DNA from: Phylloscopus collybita
Taxonomy: Eukaryota > Chordata > Aves > Passeriformes > Phylloscopidae
Assembly: GCA_027886175.1 (NCBI GenBank)
Contig: JAJNNQ010000004.1
Location: forward strand, 18,733,501 to 18,797,500
Length of the DNA: 64,000 nucleotides
Direction of reading: 5' to 3'
This document shows, piece by piece, positions 1 through 14,300 of the stretch (the stretch's first letter is position 1; every line of letters starts with the position of its first letter). The notes under the pieces are model-generated. The model ran no database searches. It was given only the letters and a program-made list of their open reading frames with translations, and was not told the origin of the DNA. The position numbers and the translations under genes are program-made.

Positions 1-2845
1 GAAAACCTTTTTACAATCTAAAGTCAAGCTAGGATATATTAAGTGCTAAATTAATAGATAAATTTATTACCTGGCCAATTTTGCTTTCTTGCTCCACCCC
101 TCTTCCCTCCCTCGTTTGAGGGGCACTTCTTTTCTTGGAAGTTTAGTCATGATGGTCTGTGAGAGTGAAGAAAATTTGCCTTATGGGTGATGGTTTTGTT
201 TGAATTTGTTTTGATTACCTCAAAGTTGTAGAGGGATCTTTGCTCCCTGCAGTCATTTCACACTTTTTTCCTACTCTTCAGTTTTCTAAAGGGATCTCTG
301 TAGCCAGCCCAGCCAGCAGGAACAGGAGAGGGCATTGCTGGTAAATCTGATCTCAGGCCAAACAGGCTCTGGAAACTCAGCACAAGGTTCTAAATTCAGT
401 GTAAACAAATTACTGGGGTTTCTTTTCAAAAGCGGTTTTTTTCATCTCAGATAAATAGAGTGGGGTTTTTTGCAGCTACTTCCCAAGTTGTATCGCTGCC
501 ACGAGATTCTCAGACACATTTTGGGTCCTGTCCTATTTCAATGAATATATCTAAAGAACTCTTCAAGTGGAAAGGAATTATTTTTTGCAAGGTATCCAAC
601 CTGAGGTGTACATACGTTTAACTTGGTCAATGTTTTATGATGCAGACAGCCTCTGATCTGCATGTTCCCTTTAAAATAAACAGAAATATTCTGGTCTTCC
701 ACACAAGTGTAGGTCTTGGTATTGGCCAGAAATATACAGTAAAGCCAAAAAGTTGCCTTGTACTCATTTTATTACACTCTTTCATTTCTTTTCTCGATTA
801 GAGATTGTTTGTTTTGTAGCAACAGCTTTGTTATTAAAATGAAAAATAGAATGAGGGAGGACTTTGTGTTTTAAAGATGATTGAAGCTGCCTGTCATAGG
901 CAGTGCAGAGGCAGAATTTGGTTTATGCAAAGATAAATTTGTTTAATAAAATCTCATTTTCCAGGCTTTAATACTAATGAGTAGGAGAGCTTCTACTTTC
1001 AGATACTCCTAATGACTTATGAAAATGTTACACTGCACACACGTACGGTGTTACCTGGGTGTACAATCAAATTTCAGCTTTGCCTTGCTTATATTTAAGC
1101 ATCAGAAATTGTGTGGTTATTCCCTTTTCCAGAAAACTTTTGCAAAATGTTTGATTGTAGTTAGAGAGCTTGACATTGTGTTTGGAGCATTTGGTTTAAA
1201 GGCTTGACATCTGGAGAAGTTAGAGACATTTCAAAATGGTTTTTTAATAATTCTAATGTCAGAAAACACCGAATTTCAGAGTGAGTGACTGCAGTTATAG
1301 CTTTGTTTTTACATATGGCAAGTATTTCGTAAGGAGCAGGCACATGCTTGTATATTTTATAGAGGATTGCCAGGGCAGTGTGTGGAGATTCCATCTGAGT
1401 CAACTTCTTTAGGTTTTTGGGTTTGTTTGGTTTTTTGTTTGTTTGTTTTGTTTGTTTGGTTTTTGGTTTTGGTCGGTTGGTTTTGGTTTTTTTGTTGTTG
1501 TTGTGTTTTTGTTTTTGTTTTTGTTTTGTTTTTTTGAGATGACCTCTTGAGGACACATTCAGTGCCTGCAGATGAAAATGTTTGTTTTTCCCTAATTCCT
1601 TGTCTTCCTTACAAGTCTTTAGTGAATTTGTGCAATATAAATTTTTTGAAGAATATTTTATACCATTTTACACTCTGCATCTTGTTGGTGTGGAAATACC
1701 CTACTTCCCATTTTTCTTAAATTCCAGCATCTGAATTCACATTCCTGTAAAAGCAAGCAGGTAGGAGGAGGGTAAGGCAGAACTTAATTTTGAAACATTC
1801 TTCCTCCACGTGAGATTTGCCTTTGTTTTTCATCTTGAAATTCAAATTGTTGGGCAGAGAATAATTCATGTTAATGCAGCTGTTGCTCAGTTTGAGAGAT
1901 CTCTAAAGTGCTCTGAGCTGGGGAACAAAGGGTGACAAATGTCATTCTGCACATCAAGTTTTCCAACACTACCCCTGAAGCAGACAGTACATTAACTTTA
2001 AAAAGAAAAAAAAAAAAAGAAGGAAAAAAAAAGAATAAAAGAGCATTTGAACCAGTACAGTGTCAATATGTTATAAAAGTCTTCTAAACCTCTTGTCGTT
2101 TGGGATAAGGACATCAATAATAGTCATTGTCAACCTTCATTAAACTCAGATCATCCATTTCTTTCTCCCTCAGGATGTTTTTCATTGATATTTTCCCTGG
2201 AAAGAGAAAAGGCCCTACATCAAGCCAGTGTATAAAGCTTGATTCCTTTCCTCGGGGCTCTTAGTACAAGAGAAACAAATTATTTTAATTACTCTTTTTC
2301 CATTTTGATTTCTTTTATTATTTGTTTGTTCTGTTGGTTTTTCTTCTGAGTTCCTCTCGGGTGCTCAACGTGTTTCTAGATGCAGCAGGGCCCTTGCTTA
2401 TTAATCCACATTAAAAAGTCCAAGATAAAGAGAATTTTCCACTTGCAAGAAAGGGCAATGTTGAGAAAATGACATCCCTTTCCTTTCTCTAGGGATTTGT
2501 CTCAGGGTTGTTGCTGATGCTCTTTAGTTTACACATGCCTGCACTTTGGTTCTTGCAGGTTGAGTTATCAGCACCACCTGAGTTCTTTGGGGTTCTTTTG
2601 GAAAAGACAACCAGAAAGATAAAATTCCTGGCCACAGCTGGAATTTGAGGTCTTTGCCAACACAGGAGGTAGGTGTCAGGTGGTTTTGAGCATGGATCTT
2701 GGTATTCAGAAATCTTAGACCTATTTGTCTTTTTCTAAAGAAAAGAAGGAAATTGTTTTCTACACAATGACCTATTTTATCAGACCTTGCTAGAAGGAGA
2801 TAATATCTCACAGGAAACAAAAGTAACAAACAAAAAAACCCAAGA
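1..2845. other. Noncoding AT-rich host DNA
   Basis: No gene is supported. A T/G-only tract rich in GTTT occupies about 1,410-1,535 and accounts for a lysine/asparagine/threonine-rich antisense open frame there. An A-rich tract lies at 2,000-2,035. Nothing else recognisable was seen. Confidence 0.6.
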
Positions 2846-2849
2846 AAAA

Positions 2850-2925
2850 CCAAACCAAACCAAACCAAACCAAACCAAACCAAACCAAACCAAACCAAAC
2901 CAAACCAAACCAAACCAAACCAAAC
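2850..2925. repeat. (CCAAA)n array, about 15 units
   Basis: The pentamer CCAAA repeats with no interruption for about 75 bp, flanked by looser A/C sequence. It generates open frames with KPNQT-type repeats on + and a Trp/Phe/Gly/Leu/Val repeat on -, which are not genes. Confidence 0.95.
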
Positions 2926-2929
2926 AAAC

Positions 2930-5900
2930 AAAAGCTTTATCAGAAACCCCCTTTGATCACATTTTTGTGTGCCAGGCAAATAATTTGGTGAGTAGAAAGA
3001 TATCTCTAGGAGCCGGGGTACATGAAATACTGCTGTAAAAATATTCATCAGTGGAATTCCTCACAATAATTAATTTCTTTGCTTGTTTGTGGGGTTTTAA
3101 TGGTTTTGGCTTTCAGGGTTTTTGTTTTGGTTTGGTTTGGTTTTTTTTGGGCGGAATTTTGACCAACCAATCCCACTCGAGGTTTCATTAGCGCAGCGTT
3201 TGCAGAGCTCGGAAATTTCTTTCTCTGGTGCCACTTTTAAGAGACTCTTCAGGTGGTGGATGTACTCATCATCCTTCTTTTGTCAGTGCAAGGGGACTTC
3301 ATTACAGCGTGCAAGCACTTAAAAGGGCAGAGCCTGCTGAGGGAGAGACCCGTGCAGCTTGTGAGGGAAGGTGTCCTGGAGTGTCATTATCAGCTGTCAA
3401 TGCAGCCCTACCTCAGGCCATTCCCACAACATCTCTAATTCTGTTCTCCTCTGACCCCTTTCATGCCGGAAAAAATGGTGGAATTGTGAGGCTGTGTCTT
3501 TGAAAAGTGGTGGAGAGCCCTGGCACAATGGATTCCTCGTGATATTGTGGAGCACATTGAGGCATACCCACGGGGGTTTTCAAAGGGGTGAAATTAACGC
3601 TGATCATCACACGGGGCAGTTCAGTCTTATCTTCAATCTTACAAATAAAACATGGTCGTGCCTTTCTTTTTTTTTTTTTTTTTTTTTGTTGAAAGCCACT
3701 CTGTAAAATGATGCATGGAGTGATTGGGAAAGTGCTGGCCTGGAAACACACTGTATTTTTCAAAACAGCTCAAATGCAGTGATTCCCTTCCTAACGCCAG
3801 GGCACCCTCTGACCCAAATCCTCCAAAGGGACTGAGCTTTGTGAAATGACTTAAAGGTCTCTGGCATCAGAATAGTGTAACACTCTGAGAGTTTCTTGTG
3901 TGTGTGAGGAAATTGGAGAGACAATATCTCTAATACAAATAACAGAAAACTGATTTTTTTTTTCTCATAGAGTGGGCTGGGATTGGTGTGTGTGACACAG
4001 CCCTTCCCCATCCCAGCATGGACTGGATCTCCATGAGTCATCTGAACCATGTTTTGGTGGCACTCTGGCCTCTGGGCACATCTTCCATCTGCTGCAGGGA
4101 AGGGATGGAGCCAGGGGTGCCTGGGAGGAGGGAGGGGCACTGCAGGATCCTGCTGAGTGTGAGTTTAGGGATGACAGACAAGCATGTGAACCTTGAATTT
4201 AAATGCAGGTAAGCACTTCTCTTCCTCACCTCACTTCTATGCTTTGTTGAATCCAGATTTAGCACTTGATTTTTCTTCTTAGGACATAGTTGTGAGGACA
4301 TGTACTTCAGAAAATCTTGACTAGATTCACTCCTTTTTTTTGCTCTGCCTACCCCTATTTAAAGCTGTAGTTACTGGGAGAAAGCACAGGGATCTGGAAG
4401 CAAAATTATGTTCACCTCTTGGCTTTCTGTTGTAAGCATAATATTCAGAGTGTTTTTGCCATATTAATGTGCAGCTCATAATTGTTAATATTGCCAGTGA
4501 TTTACTGATGAGCCTCTTAACTTTGAGCAATGCTGTGACTCAATCCCTTTCCCTGTAGCATTAAGAACTAATTTGACAGTAGCTACAGGCAAAGCTGCAA
4601 GATGACTCAGATTGTCAAATGTCCTTTGTCCTCGCAAATGCAAAATCCTCCAGCCAAGTCTCAAATGCAATTCCATTTTATTCTAATTTATTGTTCATTT
4701 CTCTTCTTGACACAGCAGCTCCCTAACAAGTCCGTGCATCATTACTTAAATGCTTGCTCACAAAGGACTCTTGTCAATCACTGGCACAGGACATCAGGCA
4801 GAAAGGATTCCTGATCAAACACATTTTGAAAGGTCTGCCACAACAATGGGGAAACGCTGAATCAAACTGGGGCAAGGGCTAAACAAGACTTATTTGTATC
4901 AAGCAGATGAGATTATTTTAAATGGGCCTCAGACTCCGAGAATCAAGTGGAATGAATTAATTTCTACACACTTCTCAGACTGCATATTTTTTAAAAGCAT
5001 TGATTATAAGGCAAGTGGTGGATAAAATACTAATATCAATGAGCAGAGCAAAAATGAACCATCAGACCATTCAGACCTTCCTGGGGCTGCAAAGGACCTT
5101 GGACTCAGCCTGAAAATTGCTAAAAATAAAATGAGGGATGATTCCTCTGAGGGTGAATCATTCTTGGGTCATCTGTATTAAAAGTAATGAGAGCATTTTA
5201 AATAATAATTTTTTTCTCATGCATCCTTTTGAGTCATGATCTTGATTTTATTTATTTTAAAATACCCACAAGAAGGGAACATCTGTGGTTCAGTTTTACA
5301 AACAGTATGTTTGCTTTTAATTTATTCTAAAATATAATTGCTCTTTACACAATGTATCAAAGCCTGCATCAGTTCAAGAGGTAAATGGCACAAAGGAATT
5401 GATCAATTTTAAATTCAAAATACTTAAATAGATTTTTCATTTTGTGTACCTCAATGAAAGTAATTAGATTTTTTTCCCCTAATCTGAGAGGAATTTTACA
5501 ACAGTGTATAGCCTTGAACTTCCCCTGATCTCTGCACTGTAGCTGCATACAAATCAATAACACACTTCACTTACATGAGTTTATGTCCTTGTCAGCTCAA
5601 AATTCTGGTCACTCAGGGCTGCCACACTGAAGGTGAGCCCTTGCTCATCTCCCTGGATTTCTTCATCACCCCTGGTGGGGCAGGGAGTGGGAGTGGGATG
5701 AAAACAGAGATGGTTGTGAGTCTCTGCCAACCCTTCTTTACCTCAGATCCTAAAAACAACAAAATCTTTCTCAGAAATGGGAAAGTGTTGCCCCCCACCA
5801 TGAGGAACTTCTGGAATGCCATTGCTCTGAGGGTGTCCCAGTGGGCTAGGCAGCAGGAACAGAGACTGGGTTCCAGCTGAACAGGATTCTCACTCCAGCC

Positions 5901-6170
5901 ACTGAGTCAGGAGAGCAAAAGGAAAAAAAAAAAAAAATGGATGATGATTTAATGCAGCCAAAAACTCCCATGCAGAGAGACAAGGAAATATGGTTGGAGT
6001 TGTTTTGTCACTAATTTTTACATGCCCCACTCTGAAATCACCTTTTAAGTTATTTCAGTGTAATTCCCTATGCTGTGTTTTAATAAGAGAACAAACAAAA
6101 AAATCCCCATCACAGCCATTGTCTGAAACTGCAATTATCCCATGGTCCACCACGGGGCTTTATGCAGATT
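2930..6170. other. Noncoding host DNA
   Basis: It holds a short TTTGG-rich tract at about 3,120-3,150 and a T run of about 22 at 3,667. No gene, RNA or recognisable transposon was found. Confidence 0.55.
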
Positions 6171-6174
6171 AATG

Positions 6175-6202
6175 ATAATAATAATAATAATAATAATAAT
6201 AT
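6175..6202. repeat. (AAT)n microsatellite
   Basis: About nine ATA/AAT units are followed by an ATC/TCATCA-rich stretch to about 6,225. Confidence 0.9.
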
Positions 6203-6225
6203 CATCATTTTCATCATCATCACCC

Positions 6226-7750
6226 TATTCTGAGGTGAAGAGACTTCAGAAAGTGACTTCTTACTGGGCTTGAAAAGAGCTGTGGCCTTGAGTCCTGGAC
6301 TCAGAGGCAGGATCTGCATTAGATCTTCCTTCTACAGTATGAAAACTAAAGTTGTTTAACCCAGGAACCCCAGGGCTGCTCTGTGTTGACCCAGAAACAA
6401 GATCTAAACCCTTCCAATAATTTCAGAATAAAACACCTGGCAAAAGGGTTAACTGTTAAGAAAAAAGACTCTGAGAAAATGGTCAGACTGAAATGCAGCT
6501 GTTACCATCAAACACTACATGTGCTGCTTGTAGAATAAATGGGTTTACTTAGTACATATTCCTTACCTCCTTGAAAATAAGAAAAAGCAGCAATTCTGCT
6601 AAAACCCAACTCTCCCCCTGACTTGTTTCCAGGTGCTATTAAAAGGAAAACAACCCAAAAAAACAGCAAAACACATCGCCCAAACTGATTGACTTTCGTC
6701 AAGAGCTCTTTCAATGTCACAGAAATAGATTTCATTGGTGTTGACAGCCTGGCTTGATGCTAAGCTTGTATTGAAACCCTACCAACAGGAAAAAGACTGC
6801 TGAGTTGAACATAATGGCCATATTAGGGGTTTTTTTGCAGCGCCTGTCTCTGTGGTGGATGTGATTTCCTCTATTTTGACCCCAAGAAGCTTTTACAGCA
6901 GCTCATTTAAAGTTCATGTCTCCAAAAGGAAAACAGTGGAAACACAAAAAAGTGAAATGATCAACTGCACTTTTTTATTCCGAGCAGCCCTCCCACCGGC
7001 CGCCAGCGCTGCGGGGAGCAGAGATGGGAAATCAGTGTTGCCCTTAAAACAGAGGAAATGTCTTTTCTGGCATAATATACATGAAGCTCCCGGGTACTCT
7101 CCCTCTCTGTAAACTACTCGAGGAGAGGAGGTGTGGACTCTAACGATGTGGAGAGTGCTTTCTAAATGCCTGCCCTGCTCCAGCTTCCCCTGCTGCTGCT
7201 GTCTGTTGCTGTGCACTGAGCGTTTCGTGGCCTCCTAAGGGGCTGTGAATAATGCATCCATCAGCAACTTCCACATCCTCTGAGACCATTCCCATTTTCT
7301 AAAGCAGTTTGGTTCAGGGCTGTAACTGAAGCCATGCACTGAACTGGTATTTTTACATTGGCCGCTCTCAAAGTCTGGTCCTGGCTTTTCCATGTCCTGT
7401 CATCTTCTTTTTTCTACACAGTCTTTGAAAAAAAAAAAAAACAACAAAAATCCCTGGAAACAGTCCAACATCTCAGCTGAGGCCACAAACATTCCCCACC
7501 CTGGTGTTCTCCTCTTTGTGGAGAGGAGAATCAGCAATCAGCAATCTCTAGCCATGCAAACCAGAGGAAGGAAATGTTCTTGGAATATTTCCTGGATAAA
7601 ACTGAAGTAGACCTGTAGTTCTTTTTTCTGCTCTATTTTCCCCAAAGTCTGGTCAAGGGCAAGTTCCCAGTCAATAAATCTGCCTGCACACAGCATCTCT
7701 GTGCTTCTGTTTCCCTTGGTGGTGGCATCCCCTCGGTGTGGGGTAAGGAG
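6226..7750. other. Noncoding host DNA
   Basis: No gene or recognised repeat is visible except short A runs near 7,428. Confidence 0.5.
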
Positions 7751-7754
7751 AGGC

Positions 7755-7850
7755 ACCCTAGAACATCCTGAGTTGGAAGGGATCTACAAAGATCACCAAA
7801 TTCCCACTTCCAGGCAGAAAATCCAAGAATTGCCCATTGAATACAATTCC
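7755..7850 (-). mobile_element. Possible CR1 LINE 3'-end scrap
   Basis: The stretch around GAGTTGGAAGGGATCTACAA followed by AGATCACCAAATTCC resembles the reverse complement of the CR1 3' end, which reads on this strand as TTGGAAGGGACC followed by ATCATC. The match is short and diverged. Confidence 0.4.
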
Positions 7851-10800
7851 ATGGCCAGAAAGGAGCACTGGAAGCACAAATACTTAACAGTTCTGCTTTG
7901 GCTCCCACTCTCCTTTAACAGTCCTGGTCTGGAAGGAGAAGGACAAACCCAGAACTCTGCAAAACTGTGGCAACACAGGAAAAGTTCACAATTTCTTGCT
8001 GTCAGCTGGGTAAGTTTATTCCCAGAGTTTGCTCACATTTTTGCTGAAGAAGCAGAACTAAGTTACACTTTTGTCCTTAGCTATGACTTTTTGAGAGTGT
8101 TACTCAGGCCTGGTAGGAAACTTGTGTTTAATATTCCACTTTGGTGATGATGTGTGCAAATCTCTTCCCCTAACACCTTTCTAGACTTTTTTTTTTACAC
8201 TCTTTCCCCCCTCCTCACCCCCAGTTTGCACAGATGTAAGCTCATCAAGTGGGATGTAGTTCAAATAGTGTGGAGAAATAAAGTTAATTGTTTAAAAATA
8301 CTTTTAAAATGCTGTAATTTGTTACAAATAAGTTGAATTATAAACAGCAAAATTAAGCTTGGTACTAATTTCTCTTGTGTTCCTCCCAGTTGGCAAAAAT
8401 AGAAAATGGCTAGTCAGCTTTCCCATTGTTTACATAGTTTTGAGTTTTTAATTAACATAATCTGCTTATTGCAATGTAGCTGTTAATTGCAGCCAGTTGA
8501 AGGAGAGGGGTACAAATTGCTGTTTATGTAGTAGAAGAAGGAGCCAAATAATTAGGGAAACTGTTTCCCATATAGGAAATGACAATATTTTCTTTCTTTA
8601 TACGGAAACATAAATAAATCTGTGACCAACTGTTTAGACACCATTTAAAAAGCACTGTAGCACGGCAAAGAACTTCAATACATTCAAATTGGTTCATTTC
8701 TCCATCAGCTTGCCTGAACACATTTTTCTTTTGAATGAAATTGAAGCTTCTGTTAAAAAGAACTCCATGCTCAGTTTTGGGGATTTGGGGGTGGGAGAAG
8801 GTCTGCAAATTCTCACTGCTCAGTCCCAAGACTGTTCTGCAGCAAAGCTCTGAGCTGCTGCAGCACCAGCTCTGGACTTTAAGTATCTGAGACTAGCTTG
8901 ACTTTTTTGAGTGTCAGGGTCTGTGGGTGTTCCAAGACTATTTTAGTGTCTTCATTACAGGCAATTAAAATGATGATTGTTTAGGCATTGAGTATTTCTG
9001 TTTATTTTCCTCAAAAAATTACTGGGTTTTAGCAAGGAAAAAAAAAAAAATCAGTGGTTTTAGATAAGAAGGTGCTGATACTTAAAGCCTTCTGTAATTT
9101 TATTGGAGCACTCCAAGTGTCATGGCTGTCTGGACAACCACAATATGTGACTCTGCAGGGGAATCTTGGGCAAAGAACCATTAATTTTGACTTTTTCTGC
9201 AAGCCTAAGCAACAGAGCCAAACCTAATTACAGAGCTGAGTTTTGTCCCAGCCATATAATCCACTTGTGTGAGTTTTACCCTTCCTCACACTTGCACTGC
9301 AGCCAGATATGCCAAAGGTCATTAAGAATTCCAATCTCATAAAATAAAAAGGAACAAAAAGAGATGCTGTTAAGATGACTTAGTTCTCTTTAAACACAGC
9401 AAGTTCTGCTTTATGCTAGAATGAACAATGATTAAGAAGGTTCGGCTGCATTATTAGAAATCTTTAATTGCAAAACGAGGAGCAGCTATGTATTTTGTGA
9501 AATGTAATCGAAATCACTAGCAGCAGCAAATTAAATATATTCATGAGTAAAAGTTCCAAATATTTTATCTCTTGACCTTTACCATGCACTGTAAAACTGG
9601 TGCTGTTTCTTGACTTTAAAAACAACATTGCTGGGAACTGTGGGACCTGATTCTGGTTTCATTTACATCTGATGTAGTTTGGAACTCTGGATGCCAGCCT
9701 TGACAGGCAACGCTGACAGCTGAGTGGAGGCATCCTTATGGCTCAGAGATGGCCCTTACACCCACAATAACACTAATTTCTGACATTAATAAAAAGGACA
9801 ATGGTTATTGATCTATTCCAAACTACACACTGCTTTTCTAGGCTTGGCACCTGACTCAGGGAAGTGGGTGATGAATTGGTGGCAGGATTTTAAAACGGCT
9901 CCTTGGAAGTAAAATTTGTACTTTGAATCTTCCAAATCATTGTTGCCATGATAGTTTATTTTATTTTGTTACAGAGCACTGGGGTCTGCAGTGAGATTTA
10001 ACTCAGGCTGATGCAAACTGAAGAATGTCCTGATGAATTGGGTGCAGTAGTTCAGCAGAGGATAATAGATCCTGGAAAAAAAAAACAACCTAAAATGACC
10101 ATTCTCCTATTTTTCAGGAGAAACAGCTCTCTTATTTACAGGATGTGAAGAGGGGTGATAGAGAGCTTTTAGGCAGGAAGTGAAACAACTCTTAAAACTT
10201 CCTAATGTCCTCAGAATACCACCTTGCCCCCTCTTCCTGGTTCTTTATATTATTTATAAGAGATTCCAATCCCTTTTGAGTGAATATGCTACATTGAAAT
10301 ATATTATCCCTTTTATTGTAAGGAGAGAGATAGAACACTTATCAAGAAATTTAAGACATTCAAGTGAACCTAATTACTCCTGAAATCAAAAGACGTAAAG
10401 AGAAAAATTTTTTCCCCTTCTTTTGCCTGGTAATGAATGTGAATACTCAGTTTTGGACTCCTTTCACCGTTCTGTCTCAACAAATGAGTATAGGCAGGGA
10501 ATAGATCTTCACACTTCTGCACTTCTCCCAGTTCAGGGCTGCCACTCCTTTATCCTCTGTTCCATTTCTCTGCTGTGTCACCAACTTTTTAAGTGGGATT
10601 GAAACAGTGGTTATCAACTGGAGCAGCCCTCAGAATGGTTCTCCTGTAACTCAGTGTGAGGAGGAGGAGAAGCATCCAGTGTTTTATGGGGATCGACTTT
10701 CCATACATGCAACAGAATTCCTTGGGTTTTGTCTCCGTTTCCTTCTCTCTGCATAAGTGGGTCACTCAGCACAACAAATTCTTGGGATCACGACTGCTCT

Positions 10801-11356
10801 TCTGCCCCCAGGGTAATTGGTAGCTTAAGTATCAACTGGTGTAGGGAGAGGGCAATTTAAGCAGGTTCAAAACTGCTCCTAAATCAACATGGTTGAATGC
10901 CTTATTTAAGTGAAGATAAGGGATTTTTGCTGAAATCTGAACTAGACATGGACTCTGTTAGCCCTGAGAGTGCTGGAACCCCTCTGGCTGGTACTCACAG
11001 ACAGAGCATTTTAACAAAGATTGTGAAATAGTACAAACCTCCTCTTCAGCTAGAGCTGATTCCCATGGATGGGGCTTTTTGTTTCCAGAGGCTGTGTGGG
11101 GAGTGAGTGACAACCACCAGCAGCCCCCCGCACAGGTGACAAGCAGGTGACAAGTGGTTGCATCACTCAGCTCATTTTGTTGTGGAAACTGGTGTAAAGC
11201 ATAGCACTGACAGTTTGGACCAGATTAAGCAGCACTTGTAGAAATAAAAATTATAAGACCTTTTGGCAGCTTGCAGGTGAGAAAGAAGCTATCTGCATGT
11301 GCACAATATTTGCACATGTATTTGATTAATTTAAATTGCTGAGGAATCAGTATAGG

Positions 11357-11359
<3 letters not shown>
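7851..11359. other. Noncoding host DNA
   Basis: No gene, RNA or transposon was recognised. A poly-A stretch lies near 9,039. The open frame at 7,701-8,147 overlaps the CR1-like scrap and has no family motifs. Confidence 0.5.

Positions 11360-11391
<32 letters not shown>
11360..11391. repeat. (TA)n microsatellite
   Basis: About 16 TA units run without interruption. Confidence 0.95.
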
Positions 11392-11394
<3 letters not shown>

Positions 11395-14300
11395 AAATCA
11401 AGGGAGCAATTGAGATTTTGTTAATAAGATTTTCTCAAAAACTCAAGGGATAGAGGAAATAGTTGCTTGATGTGGTGGCATCTTTTCAATTCAGATGGAT
11501 TCTAATGATGAATAGGAGCATCCAGAAACACTCATTTTGTTTTATTTTCACTTTTAACATGCCTGGGTAATAAACAAGCTCTATGAATAAATATACCTGC
11601 TAAAACACTGAAATAAGCTCTGTGGCATTGAGAATGTTCCTCCCCTTGCAGTGCAGCAGCTGGGAAATTATGATCCAACCACAGTGACACAGTCCCCCCC
11701 CATGGAGCACTTTTGCAGCAAGACATGTTAAAGGTAGGAATAAGATAAAATGTTGTTATAGGGCCATTGATCTTGTGTTACCTAAAAGGAGTGAATACAC
11801 ATGTCAGAGCTGACAGAGTGCTGAGCTATCCCAGCTCAGCACAGAGGAAAACAGCCTCGTCAGATCTTTGCCCAAATTATGGGTGAGGAGGGAGAGCAGG
11901 TGACCTTTACAACCAACAGGACAATAAAAGCTGGCAGGATCCCTAAAAAAGGCAAAGCTTGGATGACAACTGTGAGGGCAGTCTCTACGAAAATAGGAAT
12001 TTCACTTAAATTTTTTTAAAAAAATGCTTTCAGGCATCAAGTGTCCCTGCCAGGCAATATCATGGAGTTTTACTGCCTAGTCTAAAGTCCTAATACAGAG
12101 GTTCTGGAACAGAAGTGTTGACACACAATTACCTGTGGGGACCCCAGCAATGCTGCTCAGCCCAATCCAGTGACAGACCCGCCTGGATCACACCAACCCT
12201 GAGCATGACCTGCAAGGGGCACTTTGTTTCTATGCCACTCAGTGAGAACAACAATGATAACAACAATAATTGATCCTTTCCCTCTGCAGTCTGTGTCAAT
12301 CGTTCCTCCTCCCCTTCACCTTTTGTTTGCCCTCCTCCTCCCGGCCCCTGCAAGTGGGAAGTCCTTCCCACTGCTGGTGTTCTGCAGAGGCACAGCAAGC
12401 CAGCCCCACTCACCCCTCACCACCCAATCCCTGGCAAGTCTCTTAGAATCAGCCATCCTTCTGCTTGGAATAAGGTTTTAAAATATTTGCTCTGCAGCTT
12501 GAAGACAGCACTTGTGCCACTTTCAGTGCTGACATTCAGAGTTACAAGCAGAGCAATCCACCGACGGAAATAATTTGGAAGTAAACTGACAAATTCTGTC
12601 TAGTTTGATTTGTTTTCCTGCCCATGAATCATTCAGGAACTGACTGAAGACCCTCAGAACACACCTTACTTTCTCTCAGACAGGCAAGGTTCTCTTTCTG
12701 CCTCCTGCTCAGATGACTTGGTGCCATTTGGTGTGATTTTGATGAAAAAATGGCTCACACAGCTCTCCTCCTCTCTCCTCCTCTCTCCTCTACAGCTGTG
12801 CTTGCAAAGCGGATTCTCTGTGGCTGCCACTGATTTTGAGTTGCTTATCAAGGGACTGGTCTAATCTGGTCTAAAGCTCCCCAGTGAGAGGGAGTTAATA
12901 TCACTGCTGTCTGGGAAGAACTGATGCTCAAAATCCATGTTTGGTTGTTTTATTTACATCTGCCTGGCAGCTCACTGAAGGAAGTGAACTTGGCTGAAAT
13001 TTTTCAGCCATTTTCAGATCCAAAACGAGACCTTAGACAAAGGAAAATGCATTTTTTGGGGGTGATGAACATGTCATGAGAAAATGAACTTTCTTTTTCC
13101 TGTCCCTAGCGTTAAGTATCAGGTAGAAAATGAAGAAAGTTCCAGTCAAAGACTGATCTGAGGTGAGACCCAGTGTGAGACCCCCTCCATCAATTAAAAT
13201 ATTCAGGATAAATCAAGCTTGTCCGTAGCCATGGGGTAGGAATATCTGTACAACTTTCAGCTTGAGTAAAAGATGACTTTTATATTAACTACAGAAATCC
13301 AAGTTTTCCATTTATGTCCTCTGTGTGCTTTTCAGATGCTGTGGTTGTGGTTGGGCTTAAGGGTTGGGGGTTTTTTTTTATTATTTTTTTCTCTTTCCAT
13401 AATAATCCATGCTTTCTGGAGAATGAGATTAAGCAAATTGACACTAAATAAAAACTAATTAAATAATGTGATTATAAATTGTTTATCCTCAGGGAATAGA
13501 TTATAAAAAAAAAGAGAGAAAATAAATGGTGTCAAGATGCAGTCTGAATAATAATAATAACAACAAATTCTTGCAACTTTTGGCTGCCAGTAGCCAGCTA
13601 CCAGCTGAGTCAAGATGCACCCTCATCTCCTGCCCATTGCCTTTGAGCAGCAGTTATGGATTAAGTCTGACAGAGTGAAAATAAATGGAAGAGAGTAGCT
13701 GAAGCCAAGCATTTATCAATCCTGGTTGTACTCTTTGCAAGGCGAGCCTGATACAATTTAATAAGATAACAAAAAGCTTAACGGTGTCTCCAGGATGTCA
13801 AAATATGGATTTATGCCCCGTATCCATGCTACTGCTCTTAACTTGATGAATTTTAAGCTGTTTCAGGTTTTGAGTTTAGCATCCATAAGTCAATAGGTGC
13901 AAGAGGAATTATTTTTTAGGTACTAAAGTGAATACCTGTGCATGCATATAGCAGGGGTACTCAGAACTGCCAGCTGTCATAAAATGTGGGGAAGAATAAG
14001 GGAAAGCATTGGGATAACAGGACTGCTTCCCCATTATAGGCCATGTTGTGCTTTAGATTCACCAAAATCTTTGCTTCAAGCAGTTTAGGGATTAAACCTG
14101 TGAATGCAGGAAGAGAGAGACCCAAAATAATCTGAAAGAACATTTCCTTACCTTTTTTTTCTTACCCTTTTGGAACTGGAAATCTTCTCATGGCTCCTCT
14201 TCTCTCTGCTCTTCATCATATTTAAGATGAGCAAACAGGATGTTTGCTTACAGGATGTTTACTTACCATCAGTAATGTTGTTTTTCTGTCCCTCATTTAA

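Noticed and set aside
2524..3048. 174-codon antisense open frame with Trp/Phe/Gly/Leu repeats
   Set aside because: It is the translation of the (CCAAA)n array.
7701..8147. 148-codon open frame on +
   Set aside because: It crosses a CR1-like scrap, has no recognisable motif and no sign of splice sites or conservation.
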